A DNA stretch of 64,000 nt. It comes from Streptomyces lunaelactis (lineage in GTDB: Bacteria; Actinomycetota; Actinomycetes; Streptomycetales; Streptomycetaceae). The notes under the pieces are model-generated. The model saw nothing but the letters and a program-made list of their open reading frames with translations. It had not been told where the DNA came from and made no database searches. Each line of letters begins with the position of its first letter. Positions within the stretch are counted from its first letter, which is position 1. Below are positions 45,490 to 55,343 of the stretch, piece by piece. The position numbers and the translations under genes are program-made. Where the stretch lies: NCBI RefSeq assembly GCF_003054555.1, contig NZ_CP026304.1:7192001-7256000 (forward strand), read 5' to 3'.

Positions 45490-46545
45490 ATGAGCCGCAC
45501 GAGCCGCACCAGCAAGAACAGCGACCCCGAACTCGCCCACAGGCTCAGCAGACGAGGCATGCTCGGCGTCGCAGCCGGCGCCACCGCCGCCGCGCTGCTG
45601 GCCGCGGCCGCTCCCGCCTCCGCCGCCCCCACTGCGGCCGCCCAGAGCAACGGCCGTGGCCGCCCCGTACTGCCCCCCGGCCGCCTCGGCACCCAGCTCT
45701 ACTCCCTGCGCGACAAGGTCTCCACCCTCGGCTTCGCGCCCGTGTTCGCGGAACTCGCGAAGTACGGCTACGACGAGATCGAGTTCGCCGGCTACACCCA
45801 GGGCTCCGCGGGCCCCATCACGCTCGCCCAGCTCAAGCGGCTGGCCCGGGACCACGGCCTGAACGCCATCGGCAGTCACGTCAACTACTACGACGACAAC
45901 AACCCGGGCGCGTACAGCTTCGCGCAGAACCTGCAGAAGGTGCTCGACGACGCCCAGGCCCTCGGGCTCAAGCACATCGGCACCGCGTCCGGCCCCTGGC
46001 GCTACGGGGCAACCGTCGACGGCTGGAAGCGGGCCGCGGAGGACTTCAACACCTACGGAGCGGCGGCGCGGAAGCGCGGCATGAAGTTCTACCAGCACAA
46101 CCACGCCGAGGAGTTCTCCTTCGCCACCGACAAGCCCGACGTCCGCCTCTACGAGGTCCTGCTCGCCGAGACCGACCCCGACCTGGTCTATCTGGAGATG
46201 GACATCTACTGGGCGTACGCCGGCCAGTTCCGCTTCTCCAAGCGCGTCGACGGCACCCCCGCGCCCTTCGATCCGCTGCGCTACGTACTCAAGCAGCCCC
46301 ACCGCTATCCGCTGTTCCACGTCAAGGACGGCGTCCACGACGAGGCCGCCCGCGACGGCTACCGCATGACGGACGTCGGGGACGGGGACATCGACTACAA
46401 GCGCTTCATCTCAGCGGTCAACAGGACCCCCGGCGGCTACCGCGACCACCACTGGCAGGCCGAACACGACAACCCCGTCGAGTCCTTCGCCTTCGCCCGC
46501 AAGTCCAGCGCCCACCTCCACTCGCTCAGGGAGAAGGACTGCTAG
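45490..46545 (+). CDS. Tat-exported TIM-barrel sugar isomerase/epimerase-like protein
   Basis: The 351-residue product starts with a Tat signal (RLSRRGMLGVAAGATAAALLAAAAPASA, cleavage near residue 46). The rest is a xylose-isomerase-like TIM barrel: GTQLYSLRDKVSTLGF, YDEIEFAGYTQG, FYQHNHAEEFSF, YLEMDIYWAYAGQF and FHVKDGVHDE, with several metal-site Glu/Asp/His residues. It may act on a keto-sugar outside the cell, next to the exported dehydrogenase/ThuA protein. It starts 33 bases after the phosphodiesterase gene. A terminator hairpin follows its stop. Confidence 0.85.
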   Translation: MSRTSRTSKNSDPELAHRLSRRGMLGVAAGATAAALLAAAAPASAAPTAAAQSNGRGRPVLPPGRLGTQLYSLRDKVSTLGFAPVFAELAKYGYDEIEFAGYTQGSAGPITLAQLKRLARDHGLNAIGSHVNYYDDNNPGAYSFAQNLQKVLDDAQALGLKHIGTASGPWRYGATVDGWKRAAEDFNTYGAAARKRGMKFYQHNHAEEFSFATDKPDVRLYEVLLAETDPDLVYLEMDIYWAYAGQFRFSKRVDGTPAPFDPLRYVLKQPHRYPLFHVKDGVHDEAARDGYRMTDVGDGDIDYKRFISAVNRTPGGYRDHHWQAEHDNPVESFAFARKSSAHLHSLREKDC

Positions 46546-46624
46546 AAGCTCGTCGAGAATCCTGCTACCGGCCAGTAGGGGGAACGTAAGGTTCCGTCCA
46601 TCATGGGACGCGAGCATGCCAAAG

Positions 46625-46655
46625 GCCCTCCGTACGTACGGGACGGAGGGCTTTT
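46625..46655 (+). terminator. Rho-independent terminator after the Ebo region
   Basis: GCCCTCCGT (46625-46633) pairs with ACGGAGGGC (46643-46651) and is followed by TTTT. It lies 80 bases after the TIM-barrel stop and 35 bases before the next gene, so it ends the long sugar/Ebo transcription unit. Confidence 0.85.
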
Positions 46656-46689
46656 CCCTGAGCTGTCCCGAGACCCAGGAGAACCCCCC

Positions 46690-47352
46690 ATGCATGCAGG
46701 CAAGTGGAGAATCCGGTCGGTGGCGTCCGTCGCCGCGCTGGCGTTCACCGTGGCCACCCCGGTGGCAACCGCGGCGGACCCGGCCGCGTCGGACCGGCCG
46801 TCGGCCGAGACCGGTACCACCGCTCAGCAGTCGAGCGGTTCCGCGCTGCTTGCCGATGTCGACTACGAGACCTGGCAGCGCGATGTCGCGGCCGTCATCG
46901 ATGTCGCCCGCCCCTACATCGAGCAGCGCACCGCGAACACCGGTGGCAAGAAGCAGGCCATCGTCCTCGACATCGACAACACGTCGCTGGAGACGGACTT
47001 CCACTACTTCTGGGAGCTGCCGACCCCGGCGGTGAAGCCGGTGCTCGACCTCACTCGCTTCGCGGAGTCCCGCGGCGTGGACATCTTCTTCGTCACCGCC
47101 CGTCCGGGCATCATCTACTCCCTGACCGAGTACAACCTGAGGAAGGTCGGCTACCCGGTCGACGGTCTGTACGTACGCGACCTGCCCGACCTCTTCCATG
47201 AGGTCAGCAAGTACAAGACCGGCAAGCGCGCCGAGATCGAGGCCAAGGGCTACACGATCATCGCCAACATCGGCAACAACACCAGCGACCTGGTGGGCGG
47301 TCACGCCGAGAAGACGTTCAAGCTGCCCGACTACGACGGCGACCTCTCGTAG
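46690..47352 (+). CDS. Exported HAD-family acid phosphatase
   Basis: The 220-residue protein has a Sec signal (WRIRSVASVAALAFTVATPVATAAD, cleavage near 29). The HAD acid phosphatase domain follows: catalytic DIDNT at 94-98, IFFVTARPG with the motif II Thr, the Lys region KYKTGKRAEIE, and GNNTSDL with the motif IV Asp region. It should release phosphate from organic phosphates outside the cell. ATG 46690 has AGGAG 8 bases before it. It converges on the oxalate/formate carrier gene, separated by a strong hairpin. Confidence 0.9.
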   Translation: MHAGKWRIRSVASVAALAFTVATPVATAADPAASDRPSAETGTTAQQSSGSALLADVDYETWQRDVAAVIDVARPYIEQRTANTGGKKQAIVLDIDNTSLETDFHYFWELPTPAVKPVLDLTRFAESRGVDIFFVTARPGIIYSLTEYNLRKVGYPVDGLYVRDLPDLFHEVSKYKTGKRAEIEAKGYTIIANIGNNTSDLVGGHAEKTFKLPDYDGDLS

Positions 47353-47377
47353 GTTCTCCTTCGCGCACAGCGGCCGA

Positions 47378-47416
47378 GGGGCCGCCGCGACCGGCTGGTC
47401 CGGTCGTGGCGGCCCC
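47378..47416. terminator. Bidirectional terminator hairpin
   Basis: GGGGCCGCCGCGACCGG (47378-47394) pairs with CCGGTCGTGGCGGCCCC (47400-47416), a 17-bp stem with one G-T pair and loop CTGGT. It lies between the convergent acid phosphatase and oxalate/formate carrier genes. Confidence 0.85.
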
Positions 47417-47436
47417 CTTCGTCGTGCGTGATCGGC

Positions 47437-48825
47437 TCAGTCCGAATCCCGGCTGACCGGCATCGGGTTGGCCGTCAGACTCTTGGATTTCGGCCGACCC
47501 GGTGGGGTCAGGAACAGTGCGATGCATGCGGCGAACAGCGAGATCGAGCCGGCCAGAGTGAATGCCCCGCTGTGACCCCAGTTGTCCACCACGACCTTTC
47601 CCATGCCGGCTCCCAGCAGGCCGGACACCAGCTTGGAGCTGTAGACCAGCCCGTAGTTGGATGCGTTGTTGTTCTCGCCGAAGTAGTCCGCCGTCATCGC
47701 CGCGAACATCGGGAAGATGGCGCCTCCGCCGAATCCGGAGATGCTGGAGAAGAGCAGGAACAGTGGGAGGTTCTTCATGTCGGCGGACCACAGGATGGCG
47801 TACTGCGAAAGGCCGAGGACGATGCAGACGAAGATCAGGCACCGCTTGCGCCCGTAACGGTCCGACAGCCAGCCGATCACACCGCGCCCGGTGCCGTTGA
47901 CGATGGCCTTCATCGACATGGCCGTTGCGACGATTCCGCCGGCGAAGCCGGCCTCTTCGCCTATGTCGACCTGGAAGGCGATGCCGAAGATGTTCACGCC
48001 CGAGGTGCACAGCAGGCAGAACCACATCAGCGCGACCCGCCCGGTCCGCCAGGCCTCGCCCGGGGTGTACTGCTTCACGGCAGGCGGGTTCATCGCCAGT
48101 GCGCGACGGGCGCGCGGGTCGTCCGGCGGCCGCAGAGGGTCGACCTCGGCGGGCCACCAGTTCTTCGGCGGGTCCCGGAAGAAGTAGCCGGCCACGGCCA
48201 CCGTCGCGGCGAGGAAGAGACCGACCGCGACAAGCACCCAGCGGAAGTTCGTCAGATCCATGTAGCTGGTGAAGAGGAAGACGAACGGTACCGAACCGTA
48301 GGCGAAGCCGCCGTTGACGAAGCCGGTCTTGCCTCCCTTGCGTTCCGGGTACCACTTGCCGACCATGTTGACGCAGGTCGCGTAGACCATGCCGGCACCC
48401 ATACCGCTGAACATGCCGAACCCGACATACGCGACGATCACATGCGGCGCGAACGCGAGGGACAGATATCCGAGCAGTGTGCCGAGTGCGCCGAACATCA
48501 TCGCCCAGCGGGCGGGCAGTTTGCCGCTCTCCCTGAGCTTTCCGGCGGGGAAGGCCACCGCCGCCTGGAAGAACACCCAGACACCGAGCATCCAGAAGAT
48601 GTGTCCGTCGTTCCAGCTGTGTGCGATGTGCAGGGTGTCCTCGGCCGATGCGAACGCGTACTCGGCCGAGCTGATGCCCATCATGCCAATCCACGGCAGG
48701 ATGACCATCCACTTGCGCTTGCGGCCCATGATGTCGATATCGGTCTCGCCGAGCCGGTACACACGGCCGTTTCGGTCCGTCACCTCCCTGAAGGCGACGG
48801 GTGTTGAGATGTCGGTGGTAGTCAT
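47437..48825 (-). CDS. Oxalate/formate antiporter family MFS transporter
   Basis: The 462-residue protein has twelve predicted helices of the OxlT-type MFS group: the long N-terminal preface (NGRVYRLGETDIDIMGRKRKWMVILPWIGMMG), KWYPERKG in the central region, and GGGAIFPMFAAMTADYFGE. OxlT-type carriers exchange oxalate for formate. Its position beside frc and an oxc-like gene supports that role; other carboxylates cannot be excluded. ATG 48825 has AAGGGG about 9 bases before it. A terminator hairpin at 48899-48927 separates it from the ligase gene upstream, so it has its own promoter. Confidence 0.85.
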   Translation of the reverse strand: MTTTDISTPVAFREVTDRNGRVYRLGETDIDIMGRKRKWMVILPWIGMMGISSAEYAFASAEDTLHIAHSWNDGHIFWMLGVWVFFQAAVAFPAGKLRESGKLPARWAMMFGALGTLLGYLSLAFAPHVIVAYVGFGMFSGMGAGMVYATCVNMVGKWYPERKGGKTGFVNGGFAYGSVPFVFLFTSYMDLTNFRWVLVAVGLFLAATVAVAGYFFRDPPKNWWPAEVDPLRPPDDPRARRALAMNPPAVKQYTPGEAWRTGRVALMWFCLLCTSGVNIFGIAFQVDIGEEAGFAGGIVATAMSMKAIVNGTGRGVIGWLSDRYGRKRCLIFVCIVLGLSQYAILWSADMKNLPLFLLFSSISGFGGGAIFPMFAAMTADYFGENNNASNYGLVYSSKLVSGLLGAGMGKVVVDNWGHSGAFTLAGSISLFAACIALFLTPPGRPKSKSLTANPMPVSRDSD

Positions 48826-48898
48826 GACGGATAGCACCCCTTGCGTCGAAAGAGCTGGCCAGCGCCCCCTGTCCAATACCTTTCGTTCTGTTGGGGTC

Positions 48899-48927
48899 GG
48901 GGGCGGCAGCTCGGGTCTGCCGCCCCC
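48899..48927 (-). terminator. Terminator of the oxc-frc-ligase operon
   Basis: GGGGGCGGCAG (48899-48909) pairs perfectly with CTGCCGCCCCC (48917-48927), loop CTCGGGT, 13 bases after the end of the ligase gene on the minus strand. Confidence 0.8.
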
Positions 48928-48939
48928 TCCTCGCTCAAC

Positions 48940-51084
48940 TCATCGACCACCACCCAGCAGGCCCGCCGCGCGTGCCCAGCGGTACTTCGCGCCGAGGGCC
49001 GCCACCGGCTTCTCCGTGGTGTACGGATACGCCACGACGCCCCGCTCGAAGAGGTACTGGCATGCCTCCTCGACCTCGACGTCGCCCGCCAGCGAGGCCA
49101 CCACCGGCTTCTCGATGCCCCGCTCGCGGAACTCCTCGACCACCCGCGCCGTGAGCTCCGCGAAGACCATCGGCGGGGTGACGATCGTGTGCCAGTAGCC
49201 GAGCACCAGCGCATGGATCCGCGGATCCTTAAGACCCAGTCGGATCGTCGCCTCGTACGTCGACGGCGGCTCGCCGCCCGTGATGTCGATCGGGTTCCCG
49301 GCCGCGCCGAAGGGCGGTATGAACGCTTTGAAGGCCGCGTCCAGATCCTCCGGGATCTCCATCAGGGACAGCCCGTTGTCGACGATCGCGTCCGACAGGA
49401 GCACACCTGACCCGCCGGCGCCGGTGATGATGACGACGTTGTCGCCCTTCGGCGTGGGCAGCACGGGCAGCGACCGTGCGTACTCAAGCATCTCGTTCAG
49501 CCCGGGTGCCCTGATCACACCGGACTGCTTCAGGATGTCCTCGTACACCGCGTCGTCGCCCGCCAGCGCACCCGTGTGCGAACCCGCGGCCTTGGCGCCG
49601 GCGCTCGTACGGCCCGCCTTCAGCACCACGACCGGCTTCTTCGGCACGGTGGCCCGCGCCGCGTCCACAAACGCCCGGCCGTCCTTCAGATCCTCCAAGT
49701 GCATCGCGATGCACTCGGTGTTGGGGTCCTCGCCGAACCACGTCAGCAGATCGTCCTCGTCGAGATCCGACTTGTTGCCGAGCCCGACGATCGCGGAGAC
49801 TCCCGTCTTCGTCGTACGGGCAAAGCCCAGGATCGCCATCCCGATCCCGCCCGACTGGGAGGTCAGCGCAACGCCGCCCCGGACGTCGTACGGAGTGCAG
49901 AACGTGGCGCACAGGTCCTGCCACGTCGAGTAGTAGCCGTAGATGTTCGGACCGAGCAGTCGCACGCCGTGGCGCTCGGCGATCGCCACGATCTCCGCCT
50001 GGAGCTCGTGCTCACCGGTCTCGGCGAAGCCGGACGGGATCAGGACGGCGTTCGGGATTCCCTTACGGCCGACCTCCTCGAGCGCGGACGCGACGAACTT
50101 CGCGGGAATCGCGAAAATCGCCACATCGGGCTCACCCGGAACATCCATCACGCTCTTGTACGCCTTGAGGCCCAGAATGTCATCGGCCTTGGGGTTCACC
50201 GGATGAATATCGCCCGGGAAACCGCCGTCGATCAGATTCCGCATGACCGAATTGCCGATCTTGCCCTGTTCGTTGGACGCCCCGATCACCGTCACCGAAC
50301 GCGGCTGCATCAGCCGCCGCATCGAGGTGAGGATCTCCTCGCGCGAATAGCGGCGCCGCTGGAGGGGAACCTCGGTCGTCAGCAGGATCCGTACATCCGC
50401 CGCCATCACCCCGTCCGCCGATGCGAACACGGGATTGAGGTCCACCTCCGCGATCTCCGGGAAGTCCGCGGCCAGCTCCGAGACCCGCACCACCACGTCC
50501 GCCAGCGCGTCCCGGTCGACGGCCGCGCCGCCCCGCACCCCGCGCAGGATCTCCGCCGCCCGGATCGAGTCCAGCATGTCCAGAGCGTCCGCCTCCGAGG
50601 CCGGAGCCAGCCGGAAGGTGATGTCCTTCAGCACCTCCACCAGCACCCCGCCGAGCCCGAAGGCCACCACCTTCCCGAAGGTCGGATCGGTGACGGCGCC
50701 GACGATCACCTCGGTACCCGCCGGCACCATCTGCTGCACCTGGACGCCCTGGATCCGCGCCTCGGTGTCGTACGTACGGGCATTGGCGACGATCGCCGTG
50801 AACGCGCCCCGCACTTCGGCGGCCGACGCGAGCCCGACCCGGACCCCGCCCGCATCCGTCTTGTGCACGATGTCGGGCGAGACGATCTTCAGCACGACCG
50901 GGAAACCGATCCGGTCCGCGAAAGCAACCGCCTCGTCCACGGACTCGGCGAGCGCCTCGGCCGGCACCGGGATGCCGTACGCATCGGCTATCCGTTTGGC
51001 CTCGGGAGCGGTGAGCGCGGTACGGCCCGCGGCCAGCGCCGCGTCCACCACCTCCCGTACAGCAGCACCGTCATGACGCGACAT
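48940..51084 (-). CDS. ADP-forming acyl-CoA ligase (acetate-CoA ligase-like) in the oxalate operon
   Basis: The 714-residue protein joins, in this order, an ATP-grasp domain (LTAPEAKRIADAYGIPVP, FPVVLKIVSPDIVHKTDAGGV), a CoA-binding domain (VTVIGASNEQGKIGNSVMRNL) and a succinyl-CoA-ligase-like domain with the phospho-His motif GSHTGALAG. NDP-forming ligases interconvert acyl-CoA + ADP + Pi and acid + ATP. Coexpression with frc suggests it makes or recycles the CoA donor, for example acetyl-, formyl- or oxalyl-CoA (inference). Its ATG overlaps the frc stop by one base (TGATG). Confidence 0.87.
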   Translation of the reverse strand: MSRHDGAAVREVVDAALAAGRTALTAPEAKRIADAYGIPVPAEALAESVDEAVAFADRIGFPVVLKIVSPDIVHKTDAGGVRVGLASAAEVRGAFTAIVANARTYDTEARIQGVQVQQMVPAGTEVIVGAVTDPTFGKVVAFGLGGVLVEVLKDITFRLAPASEADALDMLDSIRAAEILRGVRGGAAVDRDALADVVVRVSELAADFPEIAEVDLNPVFASADGVMAADVRILLTTEVPLQRRRYSREEILTSMRRLMQPRSVTVIGASNEQGKIGNSVMRNLIDGGFPGDIHPVNPKADDILGLKAYKSVMDVPGEPDVAIFAIPAKFVASALEEVGRKGIPNAVLIPSGFAETGEHELQAEIVAIAERHGVRLLGPNIYGYYSTWQDLCATFCTPYDVRGGVALTSQSGGIGMAILGFARTTKTGVSAIVGLGNKSDLDEDDLLTWFGEDPNTECIAMHLEDLKDGRAFVDAARATVPKKPVVVLKAGRTSAGAKAAGSHTGALAGDDAVYEDILKQSGVIRAPGLNEMLEYARSLPVLPTPKGDNVVIITGAGGSGVLLSDAIVDNGLSLMEIPEDLDAAFKAFIPPFGAAGNPIDITGGEPPSTYEATIRLGLKDPRIHALVLGYWHTIVTPPMVFAELTARVVEEFRERGIEKPVVASLAGDVEVEEACQYLFERGVVAYPYTTEKPVAALGAKYRWARAAGLLGGGR

Positions 51085-52313
51085 CAGATCACTCCAGTCG
51101 TCTTCAGCAGCCGCAGCTCCTCGTCGCCGAGCCCCAGCTCACCGACGTACACCTCTTCGTTGTGCTCGCCGAGCAGCGGCGAGGTGACCATCTCCACCGG
51201 GGAGTCCGAGAGCTTGAGCGGACTGCCGACCGTGGTGAAGGAGCCGCGCTGCGGATGCGCCACCTCGACGACCATCTCGTTCGCGACCAGGGACTCGTCC
51301 TCGATGATCTCCTTGGTGGACAGAATCGGTCCGCACGGGATGTTGTGGGCGTTCAGCTCCTCGAGCACCCTCAGCTTGGGCAGCGTCGAGGACCACTCCT
51401 CGATCAGCTGGAACATCTTCGACAGCTGCGGCAGCCGTACCTCCGGCGTCGCCCACTCGGGATCGTCCGCCAGCTCCGGCCGGCCGATCAGCTCGGCCAG
51501 CGGCCGCCAGCCCACCGGCTGGACGATGACGTACACGTAGTCGTTCGGGCCGCCGGGCGCGCACTTGACCGCCCACCCGGGCTGACCGCCACCGGACGCG
51601 TTGCCGCTGCGCGGCACCTCGTCGCCGAAGTCCTCGTTCGGATACTCGGCCAGCGGACCGTGCGCGAGCCGCTGCTGGTCGCGCAGCTTGACCCGGCAGA
51701 GATTGAGCACGGCGTGCTGCATGGCGACGTTGACGCGCTGGCCGCGCCCGGTGCTCTCACGCTGGAACAGCGCGGCGAGAATGCCGGCCACGGCATGGAC
51801 ACCGGTACCGGAGTCACCGATCTGCGCGCCCGTCGCCAGTGGCGGCCCGTCCTCGAAACCGGTCGTCGACATCGAGCCGCCCATGGCCTGCGCCACGACC
51901 TCGTACGCCTTGAAGTTGGTGTACGGGCCCTCACCGAAGCCCTTGATCGAGGCGTACACGATCCGTGGATTGATCTCCCGGATCCTCTCCCAGGTGAAAC
52001 CCATCCGGTCGACGGCCCCGGGGCCGAAGTTCTCCACCATCACATCGCTGCGCCTGATCAGCTCGGTGAGGATCTCCTTGCCGCGCTCCGACTTGGTGTT
52101 GAGCGTGATGCTCCGCTTGTTGCAGTTGAGCATCGTGAAGTAGAGCGAGTCGACGTCGGGGAGATCGCGGAGCTGCTTGCGCGTGATGTCGCCGCTCGGG
52201 GCCTCCAGCTTCACCACGTCCGCGCCGAGCCAGCCCAGCAGCTGGGTGGCGGAGGGCCCGGACTGGACATGCGTCATGTCGAGGACACGGATGCCCTCAA
52301 GAGCCTTGGTCAT
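51084..52313 (-). CDS. frc: Formyl-CoA:oxalate CoA-transferase family (class III)
   Basis: The 409-residue protein closely follows the E. coli/Oxalobacter Frc pattern: [56 protein letters not shown], and the catalytic Asp in [10 protein letters not shown]. It moves CoA from formyl-CoA (or succinyl-CoA in some relatives) to oxalate, giving oxalyl-CoA. The neighbours are an oxalyl-CoA-decarboxylase-like enzyme upstream (12 bases) and an ADP-forming ligase downstream, which fits oxalate breakdown. Confidence 0.9.
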   Translation of the reverse strand: MTKALEGIRVLDMTHVQSGPSATQLLGWLGADVVKLEAPSGDITRKQLRDLPDVDSLYFTMLNCNKRSITLNTKSERGKEILTELIRRSDVMVENFGPGAVDRMGFTWERIREINPRIVYASIKGFGEGPYTNFKAYEVVAQAMGGSMSTTGFEDGPPLATGAQIGDSGTGVHAVAGILAALFQRESTGRGQRVNVAMQHAVLNLCRVKLRDQQRLAHGPLAEYPNEDFGDEVPRSGNASGGGQPGWAVKCAPGGPNDYVYVIVQPVGWRPLAELIGRPELADDPEWATPEVRLPQLSKMFQLIEEWSSTLPKLRVLEELNAHNIPCGPILSTKEIIEDESLVANEMVVEVAHPQRGSFTTVGSPLKLSDSPVEMVTSPLLGEHNEEVYVGELGLGDEELRLLKTTGVI

Positions 52314-52325
52314 AAGAGGGCTCCT

Positions 52326-54020
52326 CTACTTGTACATGGTCTGGTTCATGGTTCCGGGGGCGTACGCGTCGGGGTCGACCCAGACGTTGATGAGCGAGGG
52401 CAGCCCGGACTCGCGGGCGCGCTGCAGTGCCGGCGCGATGTCGGCCGGATCGCGGACTTCCTCGCCGTAACCGCCCAGCATCTGGGCGAACTTGTCGTAG
52501 TGCACGTCCCCGAGGGTGTTGCCGATCCGCTCCCGCTCCAGTCCGTACTTCTGCGCCTGGCCGTAACGGATCTGGTTCATCGAGGAGTTGTTGCCGACGA
52601 TCCCGACGAAGGGGAGGTTGTAGCGGACGAGAGTCTCGAAGTCCCAGCCGGTCAGGGAGAAGGCGCCGTCGCCGAAGAGCGCCACGACCTCCTTGTCCGG
52701 GCGCGCCTGCTTGGCGGCGAGGACGAAGGGGATACCGACGCCGAGCGTGCCGAGCGGGCCGGGGTCCATCCAGTGGCCGGGGGACTTGGGCTGGACGACC
52801 TGGCCGGAGAAGGTGACGATGTCGCCGCCGTCGCCGATGTAGATGGAGTCCTCGGTGAGAAAGTCGTTGATCTCGCTGACCAGGCGGTACGGGTGGATGG
52901 GGGAGGCGTCGGAGCGGAGCTGCGGCAGCCGCTTGTCGAGGGCGATCTGCTCGGCGGCGCGGAGCTCGTCGAGCCACGCCTTGCGCTTGACCGATCCGCC
53001 GTTGAGGCGGCCTGTCACTGATTCACTGACAGATTTCAGTATCCGTCCGGGGTCGCCCACGATCCCGAGATCGATGTCCCGGTTCTTGCCCACCGTCCGG
53101 TAGTCGAGGTCGATCTGCACGACCGTCGCGTTCGGCGACAGCCGCTTCCCGTACCCCATCCGGAAGTCGAAGGGCGTACCGACGATGACGATGACGTCCG
53201 CGTTGGAGAACGCGTACCGCCGGGAGAGCTGGAAGTGGTGCGGGTCCCCGGGCGGCAGCGTGCCGCGGCCGGCGCCGTTCATATAGGCGGGCACGTTCAG
53301 CGTCCGTACGAGCTCGATCGCCGCGTCCGTGGCACGCGTGGTCCACACCTGGCTGCCGAGCAGGATCGCCGGCTTCTCCGCGTGCACCAGAAGGTCGGCG
53401 AGCTTCTCCACGGCCTCCGGGTCGCCGGCGCTCCGCGTCGAGGCCCGGTACTGCCCGGCCTGCGGCACCCGCGCCTTCTCCACCGGCACTTTGGCGTCGA
53501 GCACATCGCGCGGGATCTCCAGGAAGGAGGGCCCGGGCGCGCCGTGGTAGCACTCGCGGAAGGCCATCGAGACCATGTCGGCCGCGCGTGCCGTGTCGGG
53601 CACGGTCGCGGCGAACTTGGTGATGGGGGTCATCATGTCGACGTGCGGCAGGTCCTGCAGCGAGCCCATCTTGTGCTGCGAGTGGGCCCCTTGGCCGCCG
53701 ATGAGCAGCATGGGTGACTCTGCCCGGAAGGCGTTGGCGACACCGGTGACGGCGTCGGTCGTGCCTGGTCCGGCGGTGACGACCGCGCATCCGGGCTTGC
53801 CCGTGATGCGTGCGTACCCGTCGGCCGCGTGGGCGGCGACCTGCTCGTGGCGTACGTCGACGACTTCGATGCCTTCGTCGACGCAGCCGTCGTAGATGTC
53901 GATGATGTGGCCGCCGCAGAGGGTGTAGATGACCTCTACGCCCTCTGCTTTGAGCGCCTTGGCGACCAGGTGACCACCTGAGATGAGTGCTTGGTTCGTG
54001 TCGCTGCGGTCGTCGGGCAT
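52326..54020 (-). CDS. oxc: Oxalyl-CoA decarboxylase-like thiamine-diphosphate enzyme
   Basis: The 564-residue protein is a ThDP enzyme of the oxalyl-CoA decarboxylase / 2-hydroxyacyl-CoA lyase / acetolactate synthase family. It has the catalytic Glu in [13 protein letters not shown], the ThDP-binding motif GDGAFS to GNN, and the C-terminal [10 protein letters not shown]. Next to frc it most likely converts oxalyl-CoA to formyl-CoA and CO2. The name is less certain than frc, because acetolactate synthase-like and 2-hydroxyacyl-CoA lyase enzymes share the fold. ATG 54020 has GGACAGGA before it. An operator-like inverted repeat lies in the divergent region upstream. Confidence 0.72.
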   Translation of the reverse strand: MPDDRSDTNQALISGGHLVAKALKAEGVEVIYTLCGGHIIDIYDGCVDEGIEVVDVRHEQVAAHAADGYARITGKPGCAVVTAGPGTTDAVTGVANAFRAESPMLLIGGQGAHSQHKMGSLQDLPHVDMMTPITKFAATVPDTARAADMVSMAFRECYHGAPGPSFLEIPRDVLDAKVPVEKARVPQAGQYRASTRSAGDPEAVEKLADLLVHAEKPAILLGSQVWTTRATDAAIELVRTLNVPAYMNGAGRGTLPPGDPHHFQLSRRYAFSNADVIVIVGTPFDFRMGYGKRLSPNATVVQIDLDYRTVGKNRDIDLGIVGDPGRILKSVSESVTGRLNGGSVKRKAWLDELRAAEQIALDKRLPQLRSDASPIHPYRLVSEINDFLTEDSIYIGDGGDIVTFSGQVVQPKSPGHWMDPGPLGTLGVGIPFVLAAKQARPDKEVVALFGDGAFSLTGWDFETLVRYNLPFVGIVGNNSSMNQIRYGQAQKYGLERERIGNTLGDVHYDKFAQMLGGYGEEVRDPADIAPALQRARESGLPSLINVWVDPDAYAPGTMNQTMYK

Positions 54021-54069
54021 GGCGAAGTCCTGTCCCTTCGTAGGGGTGCTGGAGCTCTCTCCTGGTACA

Positions 54070-54096
54070 TTGCATACAGTCTACGAATACTGTATG
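54070..54096. promoter_or_regulatory. Perfect inverted repeat between oxc-like and sucC genes
   Basis: CATACAGT (54073-54080) and ACTGTATG (54089-54096) are perfect inverted repeats with the 8-base spacer CTACGAAT. TTGCATACAG at 54070-54079 resembles the FCD-GntR consensus. It lies about 53 bases before the oxc start and 85 before sucC, so one regulator could control both directions. Confidence 0.6.
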
Positions 54097-54180
54097 AAGC
54101 TTGTTATCCCTCATCCGATGGATGGTGTCCAGGGGGTGCGCGGCACTTTCACTCGTGAAATCGATGCAGCAGGAGTCGCT

Positions 54181-55329
54181 ATGGATCTTTACGAGCACCA
54201 AGCAAGGGAACTCTTCGCGGACCACGGCATACCGGTGCCGGAGGCCGAGACGGCCGGCACGGCCCGGGAAGCCCATGAGGCGGCCGAACGGCTCGGCGGC
54301 CGCGTCGTCGTCAAGGCCCAGGTGAAGACCGGCGGCCGGGGCAAGGCCGGCGGAGTCAAACTCGCGGCGGACGCGGCGGCGGCCGAGATCACCGCCCGCC
54401 AGATCCTCGGCATGGACATCAAGGGCCACACCGTACGGAAGGTGATGCTCGCCCAGCCCGTCGACATCGAGGCCGAGTTCTACGTCTCCTACGTGCTGGA
54501 CCGCGCGGCCGGGACCTTCCTCGCCATCGCGTCCGCCGAGGGCGGCATGGACATCGAGGAGGTCGCCGCAAGCCGCCCGGACGCCGTGGCCCGTATCGCC
54601 GTCGACCCGGCGGAAGGGGTCACCGCCGTCAAGGCCGCCGAGATCGCGGCGGCCGCCTCCCTACCGCCCGAAACCGCCCCCGTGCTCCAGGCCCTGTGGC
54701 AGGTCCTGGTGCGCGAGGACGCCCTGCTCGTCGAGGTCAATCCGCTCGTATGCACCACGGGCGGCAAGATCCTCGCACTCGACGGCAAGGTCACCCTCGA
54801 CGACAACGCCCACTTCCGCCAGGCCCGTTGGGGCGACGAGGGAGCCGACCCCCACGGCGACCCGCTCGAGGCCGCGGCCGCCGCCAAGGGCCTCAACTAC
54901 GTGAAGCTCGACGGCGAGGTCGGCATCATCGGCAACGGCGCGGGCCTGGTCATGTCCACCCTCGACGTGGTCGCCGGCTGCGGCGCCCGTCCCGCCAACT
55001 TCCTCGACATCGGGGGAGGCGCCTCCGCCCAGGTGATGGCCGACGGGCTCTCCGTCATCCTCTCCGACCCGGCCGTGAACTCCGTCTTCGTCAACGTCTT
55101 CGGCGGGATCACCGCATGCGACGCCGTCGCCGACGGCATCGTCCAGGCCCTGGAATCCGTACGGCTGACCAAGCCGCTGGTCGTACGGCTCGACGGCAAC
55201 AACGCCGGCCGCGGCCGCGCCATCCTCGACGGCCGCGCCCACCCCCTCGTCCAGCAGGCCACCACGATGGACGACGCCGCCCGCCAGGCCGCAGACCTCG
55301 CCAACCGAGCCGCAGACCTCGCCAACTGA
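54181..55329 (+). CDS. sucC: Succinyl-CoA synthetase beta subunit-like ligase
   Basis: The 382-residue protein has the SucC pattern: N-terminal [20 protein letters not shown], the ATP-grasp lid [27 protein letters not shown], and the C-terminal [14 protein letters not shown] and [13 protein letters not shown]. With SucD it makes an acyl-CoA from an acid using ATP or GTP. It ends in a short Ala-Asp-Leu-Ala-Asn repeat. As it is divergent from an oxalate operon and shares its operator region, it is probably a dedicated copy that may supply succinyl-CoA for CoA transfer (inference), not the TCA enzyme. ATG 54181 follows CAGGAG. Confidence 0.88.
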   Translation: MDLYEHQARELFADHGIPVPEAETAGTAREAHEAAERLGGRVVVKAQVKTGGRGKAGGVKLAADAAAAEITARQILGMDIKGHTVRKVMLAQPVDIEAEFYVSYVLDRAAGTFLAIASAEGGMDIEEVAASRPDAVARIAVDPAEGVTAVKAAEIAAAASLPPETAPVLQALWQVLVREDALLVEVNPLVCTTGGKILALDGKVTLDDNAHFRQARWGDEGADPHGDPLEAAAAAKGLNYVKLDGEVGIIGNGAGLVMSTLDVVAGCGARPANFLDIGGGASAQVMADGLSVILSDPAVNSVFVNVFGGITACDAVADGIVQALESVRLTKPLVVRLDGNNAGRGRAILDGRAHPLVQQATTMDDAARQAADLANRAADLAN

Positions 55330-55343
55330 AGGGATCGGGAACC

